From: an uncultured Acetatifactor sp. | GTDB lineage: Bacteria > Bacillota > Clostridia > Lachnospirales > Lachnospiraceae | DNA length: 64,000 nt | Direction: 5' to 3' | Assembly: GCA_910586215.1 (NCBI GenBank) | Contig: CAJUGH010000001.1 | Span: forward strand, 62,001 to 126,000 | Part shown: piece by piece, positions 1 to 8,353 of the stretch | Position numbering within the stretch: the first letter of the stretch is position 1 | Layout: each line of letters starts with the position of its first letter | Translations under genes and position numbers: made by a program | The notes under the pieces: generated by a model | What the model was told of the DNA's origin: nothing | Database searches by the model: none | What the model saw: only the letters and a program-made list of their open reading frames with translations

Positions 1-1335
1 ATTGAGCAGCACACTGTCCACGGTCTGGTTCTTGATCTTGATGCATTTCATATCCTGGCCGCCGATATCCAGGATGCAGTCCACCTCTGGGTTGAAGAAG
101 GCAGCGGCCCGGTAGTGGGCCACAGTCTCCACTTCCCCGTCATCCAGCAGGAAAGCGGCCTTCATCAGTGCCTCTCCGTAGCCGGTGGAACAGGAGCGGA
201 CAATCTGCACCCCCTCTGGCAGCAGGGTGTAGATCTCCTTCAGGGAGCGTATGGCGGTCTTTAGGGGACTGCCGTCATTGCTGCTGTAAAAGGAGTAGAG
301 CAGGGAGCCGTCCTCCCCTACCAGCGCGATCTTGGTGGTGGTAGAACCGGCATCAATCCCCAGGAACACATTCCCGCGGTAATCAGACAGGTCAAAGCAG
401 CCTACATGATGCTTCTGGTGCCGGGTGCGGAAGGCTTCATAAGCGGCTTCATCCGCAAAGAGCGGTTCCATGCGCTCCACTTCAAATTCCATCTTGATCT
501 CGGAGGAAAGCCTGCCCACCATCTCCTCCATGGAGTAGGATACCTCCCTCTTTGCATGCAGGGCAGAGCCAATGGCCGCAAACAGATGGGAATTGTCTGT
601 GTCAATGATATGCTCCTTATCCAGTTTCAGTGTGCGGATAAAGGCTGCTTTCAATTCCGGGAGAAAGTGCAGGGGACCTCCCAGGAAAGCTACATGCCCC
701 CGGATGGGTTTGCCGCAGGCAAGCCCGGAGATAGTCTGGTTCACCACGGCCTGGAAAATAGAGGCAGACAGATCTTCTTTGGTAGCACCCTCATTGATTA
801 AGGGCTGGATGTCCGTCTTGGCAAATACGCCGCAGCGTGCGGCAATGTCATAGAGGGATTGGTAATTTCTGGCATATGCATTCAGGCCTGCAGCATCTGT
901 CTGGATCAGGGAAGCCATCTGGTCGATGAAGGAACCTGTCCCACCGGCGCATATGCCGTTCATGCGCTGCTCCACATTGCCGCCTTCAAAATAGATAATC
1001 TTGGCATCCTCGCCGCCCAGTTCTATGGCCACGTCCGTCTGGGGGGCCAGTTCCTTCAAGGAAGTGGCCACGGCGATCACCTCCTGGGTAAAAGGAACAC
1101 CTAAATGGTTGGCCAGGGTCAGCCCCCCGGAGCCGGTGATCATAGGGTGGAGGGTAAGGTTCCCCAGTTCTCTATAAGCTTTTCCTAAAAGGGAGGAAAG
1201 AGTCTCCCGGATATTGGCATAATGGCGCTGGTAGTCGGAAAACAGCAGCCCGTGATCCCCGTCCAGAATTGCAATTTTGACGGTAGTAGACCCGATGTCA
1301 ATGCCAAGCGAGGCTTCTTTCTGCATCTGTTCCAT
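1..1335 (-). CDS. 2-hydroxyacyl-CoA dehydratase activase (BadF/HgdC type), 3' end outside the window
   Basis: The first 445 codons are visible and the frame is open at the window edge. Two ASKHA ATPase modules are seen: one begins with GIDIGSTTVK near residue 10 and carries the cluster-binding motif CAGGTGSF near residue 130; a second begins with GIDAGSTTTK near residue 326 and continues to an LDIGGQDMK motif. In the family, such ATPases hold a [4Fe-4S] cluster between subunits and inject an electron into 2-hydroxyacyl-CoA dehydratases. A double-activase N-terminus is typical of very large fusion proteins that also carry dehydratase-like domains; I infer that the rest lies upstream. The ATG at 1335 is preceded by AGGAAGG. 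A minus-strand promoter lies 157 bases upstream, so the leader is long. The substrate cannot be told. Confidence 0.88.
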   Translation of the reverse strand, partial: MEQMQKEASLGIDIGSTTVKIAILDGDHGLLFSDYQRHYANIRETLSSLLGKAYRELGNLTLHPMITGSGGLTLANHLGVPFTQEVIAVATSLKELAPQTDVAIELGGEDAKIIYFEGGNVEQRMNGICAGGTGSFIDQMASLIQTDAAGLNAYARNYQSLYDIAARCGVFAKTDIQPLINEGATKEDLSASIFQAVVNQTISGLACGKPIRGHVAFLGGPLHFLPELKAAFIRTLKLDKEHIIDTDNSHLFAAIGSALHAKREVSYSMEEMVGRLSSEIKMEFEVERMEPLFADEAAYEAFRTRHQKHHVGCFDLSDYRGNVFLGIDAGSTTTKIALVGEDGSLLYSFYSSNDGSPLKTAIRSLKEIYTLLPEGVQIVRSCSTGYGEALMKAAFLLDDGEVETVAHYRAAAFFNPEVDCILDIGGQDMKCIKIKNQTVDSVLLN

Positions 1336-1491
1336 ATAAAATCATCCTTCCTAATACGATTACAAAGTAAAGATTGGTTACTACGGCCGGTAATGCCGTG
1401 GACAGTAAACCCACATGCACCGGGGCCAGTTTCCCGGATACCTGCCTGTACAAAAAGGGCAGGAGTTCGACAGGGACTGACACACGAAGCT

Positions 1492-1520
1492 ATTATAGTA
1501 CACAAAAATACAAAATGCAA
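1492..1520 (-). promoter_or_regulatory. Sigma-A-type promoter of the activase gene
   Basis: On the minus strand TTGCAT (1520-1515) and TATAAT (1497-1492) are separated by exactly 17 bases. Transcription would start near 1485 and give a leader of about 150 bases. The leader contains an inverted repeat CCTGCC/GGCAGG followed by a GC-rich stem, so it may be structured. Confidence 0.7.
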
Positions 1521-1583
1521 CGAATATAAGCTATGAAATGTTTATTAAAATACTGATTTTTCTGTTAAATAGGAAATGCTTGG

Positions 1584-1612
1584 TTTACTTATGGCATCTG
1601 TGATGATAAAAT
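1584..1612 (+). promoter_or_regulatory. Probable promoter of the rhomboid-like/sigma-like operon
   Basis: TTTACT and TAAAAT are separated by 17 bases. The -35 match is modest. The expected start falls at about 1619, which coincides with the left end of a 47-bp palindromic repeat. The rest of the 1336-1738 gap shows no gene. Confidence 0.45.
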
Positions 1613-1617
1613 GTATT

Positions 1618-1664
1618 GTAACAGTTCAGCCAGTTCATGCGAATGGTGCTGACGGAACTGTTAC
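1618..1664. repeat. Short (47 bp) palindromic element, family A
   Basis: It starts GTAACAGTTCAGCCAG and ends GGAACTGTTAC, so both ends are inverted repeats. A second 47-bp copy lies at 29072-29118 and longer relatives lie at 33360, 48389 and 53563. The 8-mer AATGTATT abuts it on both sides, which could be a target-site duplication or an extension of the palindrome. Confidence 0.75.
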
Positions 1665-1738
1665 AATGTATTCAAATGTATTTTTGAAAAGAAGTAGAAG
1701 TCCTGGATTTGGACAGAAACAGGGAAAGGAATGGATCT

Positions 1739-2605
1739 ATGAGTAAGTGGGAGAAAAAATTTGGAAAGTATGCGATACCGAACCTGACAGCGGTGCTGAT
1801 CATCTGCTATATTGCGGGATATCTGTTACAGCTGCTGGCGCCGGCCTTTATGGAATATTTGACGCTGGATCCCTATGCAATCCTTCACGGGCAGGTCTGG
1901 CGGCTGGTCACCTGGATCGTTTCCCCGCCGGAGGGTTTCGGCATATTTACGGTCCTTATGCTGGTGGTCTATTACAGCCTCGGTGTCACACTGGAACGGA
2001 CCTGGGGCACCTGGCGGTACAATGTCTACATTTTTACCGGCCTGTTCCTTACCGTACTCTTCAGCTTTGTGGCCATGGGCCTGCAATATCTGGCGGTGGG
2101 CGGGGGAAATCCGGCACTGATGCAGGCGATATTTGCCATCCAGGCCCATGCCTTCAGCACTTACTATATCAATATGTCCATTTTCCTGGCATGTGCCGCC
2201 ACCTATCCGGACCTGCAGTTTCTGCTGATGTTCGTGGTTCCGGTGAAGGCAAAGTGGCTGGCCATCCTGGACTTAATCCTTCTGGTCTGGGATTTCGGAA
2301 CATACTGGAAGGCCAGGGCCTGGTTCGGAGTGGCGGCCATCGGGGCTGCCCTGCTGAATTTTGCTATCTTTTATTTCCGCTCCAGGAGCCATTTCCACTT
2401 GAATCCCCGTCAGATCAGGCGTCGGGCGGAATTCAGGCAGGATGCCAGGAAAGGTGCCCAGGCCAGGGTCACGAAGCACAAATGTGCCATCTGCGGTAGA
2501 TCCGATGAAGACGATCCCACATTGGAATTCCGTTTCTGCTCCAAGTGCAACGGGAATTATGAGTACTGCCAGTACCACCTTTTCACCCACCAGCATATCA
2601 AGTAG
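1739..2605 (+). CDS. Rhomboid-like integral membrane protein with C-terminal zinc ribbon
   Basis: This 288-residue protein has about six hydrophobic segments in residues 15-210, with a rhomboid-like loop (GTWRYNVYIFTGL) after the second. The family's catalytic GxSG serine motif is not seen, so it looks like a proteolytically inactive rhomboid relative. Residues from about 245 hold two cysteine pairs (CAICG, CSKC) and then C/H-rich CQYHLFTHQH, a probable zinc-binding knuckle in the cytoplasm. The ATG at 1739 follows AAAGGA; an upstream TTG has no suitable ribosome binding site. It is the first gene of a set with the sigma-like gene and an unknown gene. The function is unknown; a membrane scaffold or substrate-binding role is only a guess. 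Confidence 0.75.
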   Translation: MSKWEKKFGKYAIPNLTAVLIICYIAGYLLQLLAPAFMEYLTLDPYAILHGQVWRLVTWIVSPPEGFGIFTVLMLVVYYSLGVTLERTWGTWRYNVYIFTGLFLTVLFSFVAMGLQYLAVGGGNPALMQAIFAIQAHAFSTYYINMSIFLACAATYPDLQFLLMFVVPVKAKWLAILDLILLVWDFGTYWKARAWFGVAAIGAALLNFAIFYFRSRSHFHLNPRQIRRRAEFRQDARKGAQARVTKHKCAICGRSDEDDPTLEFRFCSKCNGNYEYCQYHLFTHQHIK

Positions 2606-2729
2606 GGATATGTATGTGTCAGGGTGGACTGTCCTTGCCCGTTTTGTGTGCATCTGCTGCTGTACGGAGCAAACAGGTACGGGGATTATAGGGCAGAAGT
2701 CAGGAAAGCAACATGGGAGGGGGAAGCAC

Positions 2730-3479
2730 ATGGACAGAGAGGTACTATTTGCACAGACACTGGAGCAGGTGCGCAGACAGGCCAGGGAACAGGGAAACTG
2801 TGTGGAGGAAGAACAGGTGCGGGAAGCTTTTGCTTCCCTGGAACTGAACGAGACACAGTTGCAGATGGTGTTTGATTATCTGACAAAGCATCAGATAGGG
2901 ATCGGAACCCCACAAGACCCGGACGCATTGCTGTCGGATGAGGAGAAGGACTACCTGCAGATCTACATAGAGGAGCTGGAAGCCCTTCCCGATTACAGCC
3001 CCGGGGAGATCGAAGGACTTACCCGGTCTGCCATGGCAGGGGATGAGGCGGCATCCCGGAAGCTTGTGGAGGCATACCTCAGGGAGGTGGCCCAGGTGGC
3101 CAGGCTGTATGTGGGCCAGGGAGTGGGGCTGGAGGACTTGATCGGGGAGGGGAATATGGCGCTGACTTTGGGCATCCGGCTGCTGGGCGGTCTGGACACA
3201 CCCAAAGAGGCACCGGGCATGCTGATAAAGTGCGTCATGGATGCCATGGAGGAACAGATCAGGGAGCATGCGGACAGCTACAGGCAGGACCAGAAGATGG
3301 CAGACAAGGTGAACCGTGTGGCCGCAAAAGCCAGGGCCATGGCAGAGGAAATGAGGCGGAAGGTGACACCGGAGGAGCTTGCAAAGGATAGCGGCATGTC
3401 CTTACAGGGTATCCTGGAAGCCCTGCGGCTGTGTGGGAATCAGATTGAGGATATCGAGTATGCAGAAGACAGTTTATGA
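2730..3479 (+). CDS. Sigma-70-like protein lacking the -10 reading and region 4 parts
   Basis: The protein has 249 residues. Residues 1-57 resemble sigma region 1.1. Residues 70-145 resemble regions 1.2 to 2.2, ending in LEDLIGEGNMAL, close to the core-polymerase-binding consensus. The part that should hold regions 2.3-2.4 (the WWIRQAI helix) is shortened and altered to MLIKCVMDAMEEQIREH. Residues 200-235 resemble region 3 (KVTPEELAKDSGMSLQGI). Region 4 is absent. It could bind core RNA polymerase without recognising a normal promoter, as an anti-sigma-like or holoenzyme-modulating factor; this is inference. GGGAGGGGG precedes the ATG. The next gene overlaps its end by 20 bases, so the two are probably translated together. 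Confidence 0.7.
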   Translation: MDREVLFAQTLEQVRRQAREQGNCVEEEQVREAFASLELNETQLQMVFDYLTKHQIGIGTPQDPDALLSDEEKDYLQIYIEELEALPDYSPGEIEGLTRSAMAGDEAASRKLVEAYLREVAQVARLYVGQGVGLEDLIGEGNMALTLGIRLLGGLDTPKEAPGMLIKCVMDAMEEQIREHADSYRQDQKMADKVNRVAAKARAMAEEMRRKVTPEELAKDSGMSLQGILEALRLCGNQIEDIEYAEDSL

Positions 3480-3879
3480 GGACTTTAAGTATCACCTGCA
3501 GGACACGGGAAGAATCTACGTGGGCTGTAAATATACCTTCCAGGAACTGACGGAAGTGGAAGACCTGCTGTTCAAGTTCCGCATCGTCATGGAACGCTAT
3601 GTGATGCCGGATGCTGATCCGGAAGACACCCTGGAGACCCACCTGTATTACCTGCCGGAGAAAAGTCCTGCGGTGAAGGTGTACCGGCAGTTGAAGGCCC
3701 GGGTGAAGGTGAACCTGATTCAGGAGAAGAAGGGCATCTTCGGGAAGGGTAAGCGGGCGTATGTGACCAGGGTGATGCCGGTGGAGGAACTGGTGAAGAT
3801 CCCCCCGGGGAAAAAGGAAGAGCAGGGACTGGTGGTACAGGAATTGTCTGTGAGCAAGCTGGCGGTAGCCAGCCTATAA
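3460..3879 (+). CDS. Conserved hypothetical protein downstream of the sigma-like gene
   Basis: This is a 139-residue soluble protein without a signal peptide or membrane segment. I do not recognise the family. The N-terminal half is rich in aromatic and acidic residues; a basic stretch (KKGIFGKGKRAY, about 93-104) precedes a C-terminal tail. The ATG at 3460 lies inside the end of the sigma-like gene, in another frame, with a 20-base overlap. This suggests a functional pair, perhaps a partner that controls the sigma-like protein, but no motif proves it. Confidence 0.6.
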   Translation: MQKTVYEDFKYHLQDTGRIYVGCKYTFQELTEVEDLLFKFRIVMERYVMPDADPEDTLETHLYYLPEKSPAVKVYRQLKARVKVNLIQEKKGIFGKGKRAYVTRVMPVEELVKIPPGKKEEQGLVVQELSVSKLAVASL

Positions 3880-3880
3880 G

Positions 3881-4050
3881 TGTGAAAGGTGAAAAGAAAA
3901 TCTAAGCTTGTAAAGTACACAAGCCAAGATTTTCTAAGTTTCACCTAAGGAATGGCTTTGCCATTCCTTTGAGAATTTGCCTTGCGGCAATTCTTCCCAA
4001 AGTTTCACGGATTGTTTGTGTCGGCTTTGCCGGCATGTCTGGAAGTGTGA
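3881..4050 (+). repeat. Palindromic intergenic element, family B, copy 1
   Basis: The element forms consecutive hairpins: AGGTGAAA...TTTCACCT with inner AAAATCT/AGATTTT and GCTTGT/ACAAGC arms, then AAGGAATGGC/GCCATTCCTT, then AGAATT-GCC/GGC-AATTCT, then CGGC/GCCG. A second copy lies at 45281-45427. The outer arm differs in a paired way (GGTGAAA/TTTCACC here, GGCGAAA/TTTCGCC there). It fills most of the gap before the M16C peptidase gene. Confidence 0.75.
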
Positions 4051-4103
4051 AGGGAATGAAGATTTTCCAAGTTTGCACGGATGAATAGAAAAGGAGAGAA
4101 AAA

Positions 4104-7019
4104 ATGAGGGTAGAAGATCTGACAGCTTATGAGGTGCTGGAGAAGAAGGAGAGCGTGGACCTGAGCAGTGTGACTTACCTGTGCAGGCATAAGAAGACAG
4201 GTGCAAGGGTGGCGCTGATTTCCAATGATGATGAGAACAAAGTGTTCTATATAGGGTTCCGGACACCGCCCAGGGATTCCACCGGAGTGGCCCATATCCT
4301 GGAACATTCCGTGCTCTGCGGCTCCCGGGAGTTCCCAGTGAAGGATCCTTTTGTGGAACTGGTGAAGGGATCCTTGAACACGTTTTTGAATGCCATGACA
4401 TATCCGGACAAGACCCTGTACCCTCTGGCAAGCTGCAATGACAAGGACTTCCAGAACCTGATGCATGTATACCTGGATGCTGTGTTCTATCCCAGCATTT
4501 ATGACAAGGAGGCTATTTTCCGCCAGGAGGGATGGCATTATGAACTGGACCAGGAAGGGAGACTGACATACAATGGGGTGGTATATAATGAGATGAAAGG
4601 TGCGTTCTCCGATCCGGACGAGGTGCTAATTAGGGAGATATCAGCCGCCCTGTATCCCCATACCACTTACAGTGTGGAGTCCGGTGGAGACCCGGAGGCG
4701 ATTCCGGACCTGACATATGAACAGTTCCTGGATTTCCACAGGACGTATTATCATCCTTCCAACAGCTACATCTATCTGTATGGGAACATGGATATGGCGG
4801 AGAAGCTTGCATTCATAGACGAGCATTACCTGTCAGGCTTTGAGGCCCTGAATGTGGATTCCCAGGTTGGGGTGGAGCCTCCCTTTGGAGAGCCTGCCCG
4901 GGTGGAGCGGGAATATCCTGTAAACGGGGAGGAGGAGATGAAGGAGAATACCTATCTGTCCTGGAACCTCTCTGTGGGGGACAGCCTGGACCGGGAACTG
5001 TACCTGGCCTTCCAGATCTTGAACTATGCCCTTTGCGCCGCCCCTGGGGCACCCTTGAAGCAGACCCTGGTGGATCATGGGATCGGGAAGGATGTGTACG
5101 GCAATTATGACAACGGGATCCGGCAGCCCATCTTTAGCGTGGTGGCCAGGGGCACGGACCCGGACAAGGAGGCAGAATTCAGCCAGCTGATCAAGGAAGT
5201 CCTGGAGGGACTGGTCCAAAATGGAATAGACCGCAAAGCCCTGCTGGCCGGCTTGAATTATTATGAGTTCAAGTATCTGGAGGCAGACTTCGGCTCCTAT
5301 CCCAAGGGACTGATGTATGGCCTGCAGATGCTGGATAGCTGGCTCTATGATGAGGAGAAGCCTTTTCTCCACATTGAGGCCAAGGAGACCTTTGCTTCCC
5401 TTCGGAAACAGGTGGACACAGGGTATTTTGAGAACCTGGTACAGACTTACCTGCTGGACAACCCCCATAGCGCCACGGTTATCTTAAAGCCGGTGGCTGG
5501 CCTGGGAGAGCGCAGGGAAGAAGAACTGGCAGCAAAGCTTGCAGGTATAAAGGAACGCATGACAAAAGAGGAACTGGCAGCAGTCCGGGAAATGATGGGG
5601 AAACTGGATGCCTTCCGGGAGACACCGGACGCCCAGGAGGATCTGGACAGGATACCCATGCTGCACAGGGAGGACTTGAAAAAGGAGACGGATCCCATCA
5701 TTTATGAGGAACGCAGACTGGGGGATACCCCTCTTCTGTATCACAACCTGTACACAAATGGAATCGGATATCTGAGACTGCTGTTTACCTGCCGGGATAT
5801 CCCGGAGGCATATTTCCCCTATATGGGGCTGCTGAAGGGCTGTCTGGGGCTTCTGGATACGGCACATTATGCCTATGGGGACCTGTTCAATGAGATGAAC
5901 CTGGTCACAGGCGGCATGGCGGCGGTGAACAATGTGTATGACAGGATAGAAGATCCCGACAGCTATACAGTCACCCTGGAGGTGAAGACAAAAGTCTTCT
6001 ATGAGAACCTGGATAAGGCCATAGGGCTGATGGGTGAGATCCTGCTGACCAGTCATTTTGCAGATACCAAGAGATTGCGGGAGATTCTGGGAGAAGGGAA
6101 ATCCCGGATGCAGGCCCAGATGACATCCAGCGCCCACACTGTGGCAGTAGGCCGGGCCATGGCTTATGGCAGTGCATCGGCGGCAGCCAGGGAGGAACTG
6201 TCCGGCATTGCTTTCTACCGGCTTATCTCCCGGCTGGAGGAGCATTTTGAGGAGGAGAAGGAGGAACTGGTAGAGAGACTACAGACCCTGGCACGGATGA
6301 TTTTCCGGCCAGAGAACCTGACGGTTGACTTTGTGGGAGATGAGAAGGCCCTGGAGTCCCTGCAGGCACCAGTGGCATCCTTGAAGGAGAAGCTCTACAC
6401 CTGCCCGGTAGAACGGGAAGCATATGTGCCGCATTTTGGCAGGGAGAATGAAGGCTTTATGACATCCGGACAGGTACAGTATGTGTGCCGGGCCGGGAAT
6501 TTTAGGCGTGCAGGCCTTCCTTATAAGGGGGCGCTGCGGGTGCTGAAGGTCATGATGGGATATGAGTATCTGTGGGTGAATATCCGGGTGAAGGGCGGCG
6601 CCTATGGGTGTATGTGCAATTTTGGCAAATCAGGGGAATGCTATTTTGTCTCCTACAGGGATCCCAACCTGGGCAAGACCCTGGAGGTCTATGGGCAGGC
6701 AGCAGATGTGGTGGGTGCATTTACGGCGGATGAGAGAACCATGACCCAGTATGTGATCGGTGCAGTCAGTGAACTGGATACTCCCATGACACCTGCCGGA
6801 AAGGGATTGTTCGGCTTGACGGCTTACATGGTAGGGCTGACAGAGGATATGCTCTACAGGGAGAGGGAGGAGGTCCTTACGGCATCCCCGGAGGACATCC
6901 GGGCCTGTGCAGCTTATATCCGGGCTTTCATGGAAGAAGAGTACCTGTGTACGGTGGGAAATGCCCAGAAGATTAAGGCAGAACAGAATTTATTCCTCAA
7001 AACCGAGAACCTTTTCTAG
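4104..7019 (+). CDS. M16C (presequence-protease-like) zinc metallopeptidase
   Basis: This 971-residue protein has the inverted zinc motif HILEH at residues 64-68 and the distal glutamate E163 in YNEMKGAF, the three metal ligands plus catalytic glutamate of pitrilysin-family enzymes. The length of almost 1000 residues, with two tandem M16 halves and the central M16C-associated region, fits the PreP/HypA group, which degrades peptides inside a closing chamber. There is no signal peptide, so it is probably cytoplasmic and involved in peptide turnover. AAAGGAG precedes the ATG. It stands between a palindromic element and a lipoprotein gene; the substrate is unknown. Confidence 0.9.
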   Translation: MRVEDLTAYEVLEKKESVDLSSVTYLCRHKKTGARVALISNDDENKVFYIGFRTPPRDSTGVAHILEHSVLCGSREFPVKDPFVELVKGSLNTFLNAMTYPDKTLYPLASCNDKDFQNLMHVYLDAVFYPSIYDKEAIFRQEGWHYELDQEGRLTYNGVVYNEMKGAFSDPDEVLIREISAALYPHTTYSVESGGDPEAIPDLTYEQFLDFHRTYYHPSNSYIYLYGNMDMAEKLAFIDEHYLSGFEALNVDSQVGVEPPFGEPARVEREYPVNGEEEMKENTYLSWNLSVGDSLDRELYLAFQILNYALCAAPGAPLKQTLVDHGIGKDVYGNYDNGIRQPIFSVVARGTDPDKEAEFSQLIKEVLEGLVQNGIDRKALLAGLNYYEFKYLEADFGSYPKGLMYGLQMLDSWLYDEEKPFLHIEAKETFASLRKQVDTGYFENLVQTYLLDNPHSATVILKPVAGLGERREEELAAKLAGIKERMTKEELAAVREMMGKLDAFRETPDAQEDLDRIPMLHREDLKKETDPIIYEERRLGDTPLLYHNLYTNGIGYLRLLFTCRDIPEAYFPYMGLLKGCLGLLDTAHYAYGDLFNEMNLVTGGMAAVNNVYDRIEDPDSYTVTLEVKTKVFYENLDKAIGLMGEILLTSHFADTKRLREILGEGKSRMQAQMTSSAHTVAVGRAMAYGSASAAAREELSGIAFYRLISRLEEHFEEEKEELVERLQTLARMIFRPENLTVDFVGDEKALESLQAPVASLKEKLYTCPVEREAYVPHFGRENEGFMTSGQVQYVCRAGNFRRAGLPYKGALRVLKVMMGYEYLWVNIRVKGGAYGCMCNFGKSGECYFVSYRDPNLGKTLEVYGQAADVVGAFTADERTMTQYVIGAVSELDTPMTPAGKGLFGLTAYMVGLTEDMLYREREEVLTASPEDIRACAAYIRAFMEEEYLCTVGNAQKIKAEQNLFLKTENLF

Positions 7020-7129
7020 AAGACATCGTCTATACAGATGAAAGGCAAAACGGCAACGCCGTGAGAAGTGACAAGAGCGGGAACGCTGGCAGGGCCTTTT
7101 TGGCAGGCGTTTCTGGAAAAGGAGGGCTT

Positions 7130-8203
7130 ATGGGAAAAGTGAAAGGGAAGAACAGGGAAGGTACAGGAAGGATGAGGGGGAGAAGATATCTGGCGGCTAT
7201 GCTGGCGGCATTTCTGCTCACAGGCTGTGGTGCCGCTGCATCCGTGGACCAGAAATCAGATATGGCCTCCCCGGAGGCGGCCCCCGGCGTCTACAATACC
7301 AACGGTGGCATCTATGGGGACATTTCCTCCGCAGGGACTGCCACAGAGTACCCGGCAGAAGAGTCCGTGGACATGGAGATGGATCCGGGTATGGCCGGGG
7401 CAGATATGGGCAGCCAGGCCACAGACCGCAAACTGATCAAGACCGTGGACATGGAGGTGGAGACCAAGGAATTTGATGGCCTGCTTGCCACCATCGCAAG
7501 TACTGTCCAGGATCTGGGGGGCTATATCCAGAACCAGAATACCTACAATGGGAGTGTGTATTCCTATTACCGTTCTGCCAAATCCGCCAGCCTGGTGATC
7601 CGTATTCCCAAGGACAACCTGGAAGCCTTTCTGGGCAAGGTGTCCGATGTGGGTAATGTGACGAGGTATTCTGATAATGTGGAGGACGTGACCCTGGCCT
7701 ATGTGGACCTGGAGAGCCACAGGAATGCCCTGCGCACAGAGCAGAACCGGCTGCTGGAACTGCTGGAGAAGGCAGAGAGCCTGGAGGATATCCTGACCAT
7801 AGAGTCCAGGCTTTCAGACCTGCGTTACCAGTTGGAGGGAATGGAGTCCAGGCTGCGCACTTATGACAACCAGGTGGAATACAGCACCGTCTCCATGGAC
7901 ATCTCCGAGGTCCAGGAACTGACCCCGGTGGAGGAACAGACAGATTTAGAGCGCATTGCAGAAGGGTTCATGGAGAGCCTCAGGGATATCACAGACGATG
8001 TGAAGGAGGCAGGCATCTGGTGCCTGGTACATCTGCCCTATGGAATCCTGTGGGCATTGGTGATCCTGCTGGCAGTGGTACTTCTTAAGGTGCGCCGCAG
8101 GAAGAAGGCGGCAAAGGCCCAGGCACCGGCGGGAACCGGGCAGGCCAGGGAGGACTCCCGGGAGACTTCTGACAGCCTTGAACAGCAAAACCTTGAACAG
8201 TAA
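7130..8203 (+). CDS. DUF4349 lipoprotein with C-terminal membrane anchor
   Basis: The protein has 357 residues. A signal peptide ends in the lipobox LLTGC near residue 27, so the mature protein should be lipid-anchored outside the membrane. The DUF4349 core starts at RKLIKTVDMEVETKEFDGL and continues through a predicted coiled coil (residues about 190-250, LRTEQNRLLELLEKAESLED). A hydrophobic segment near residues 297-320, followed by RRRKK, is a second membrane anchor. AAGGAGG lies six bases before the ATG at 7130, which decides this start over upstream alternatives. DUF4349 proteins have no settled function. A rho-independent terminator follows. Confidence 0.8.
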   Translation: MGKVKGKNREGTGRMRGRRYLAAMLAAFLLTGCGAAASVDQKSDMASPEAAPGVYNTNGGIYGDISSAGTATEYPAEESVDMEMDPGMAGADMGSQATDRKLIKTVDMEVETKEFDGLLATIASTVQDLGGYIQNQNTYNGSVYSYYRSAKSASLVIRIPKDNLEAFLGKVSDVGNVTRYSDNVEDVTLAYVDLESHRNALRTEQNRLLELLEKAESLEDILTIESRLSDLRYQLEGMESRLRTYDNQVEYSTVSMDISEVQELTPVEEQTDLERIAEGFMESLRDITDDVKEAGIWCLVHLPYGILWALVILLAVVLLKVRRRKKAAKAQAPAGTGQAREDSRETSDSLEQQNLEQ

Positions 8204-8224
8204 ACAAGTAAGAAAAAAGCTAAT

Positions 8225-8265
8225 AAAAAGGCGGGCAGATACGATAAGGTTCTGCTTGCCTTTTT
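8225..8265 (+). terminator. Rho-independent terminator after the DUF4349 gene
   Basis: AAGGCGGGCAGA pairs with TCTGCTTGCCTT around a short loop and is followed by a run of T. The -35 box of the era promoter overlaps its 3' arm. Confidence 0.8.
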
Positions 8266-8284
8266 GCTGTATGGGGGGTACAAT
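8256..8284 (+). promoter_or_regulatory. Probable promoter of the era-recO operon
   Basis: TTGCCT and TACAAT are 17 bases apart, starting inside the preceding terminator. The leader to era would be about 62 bases. Confidence 0.55.
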
Positions 8285-8353
8285 GGGTTTTAGTGCCGGT
8301 GGCGCTGGCATGGCGGGAAGTGTGCTGACAGGAGAGAATGGGGTTTACAGGAT

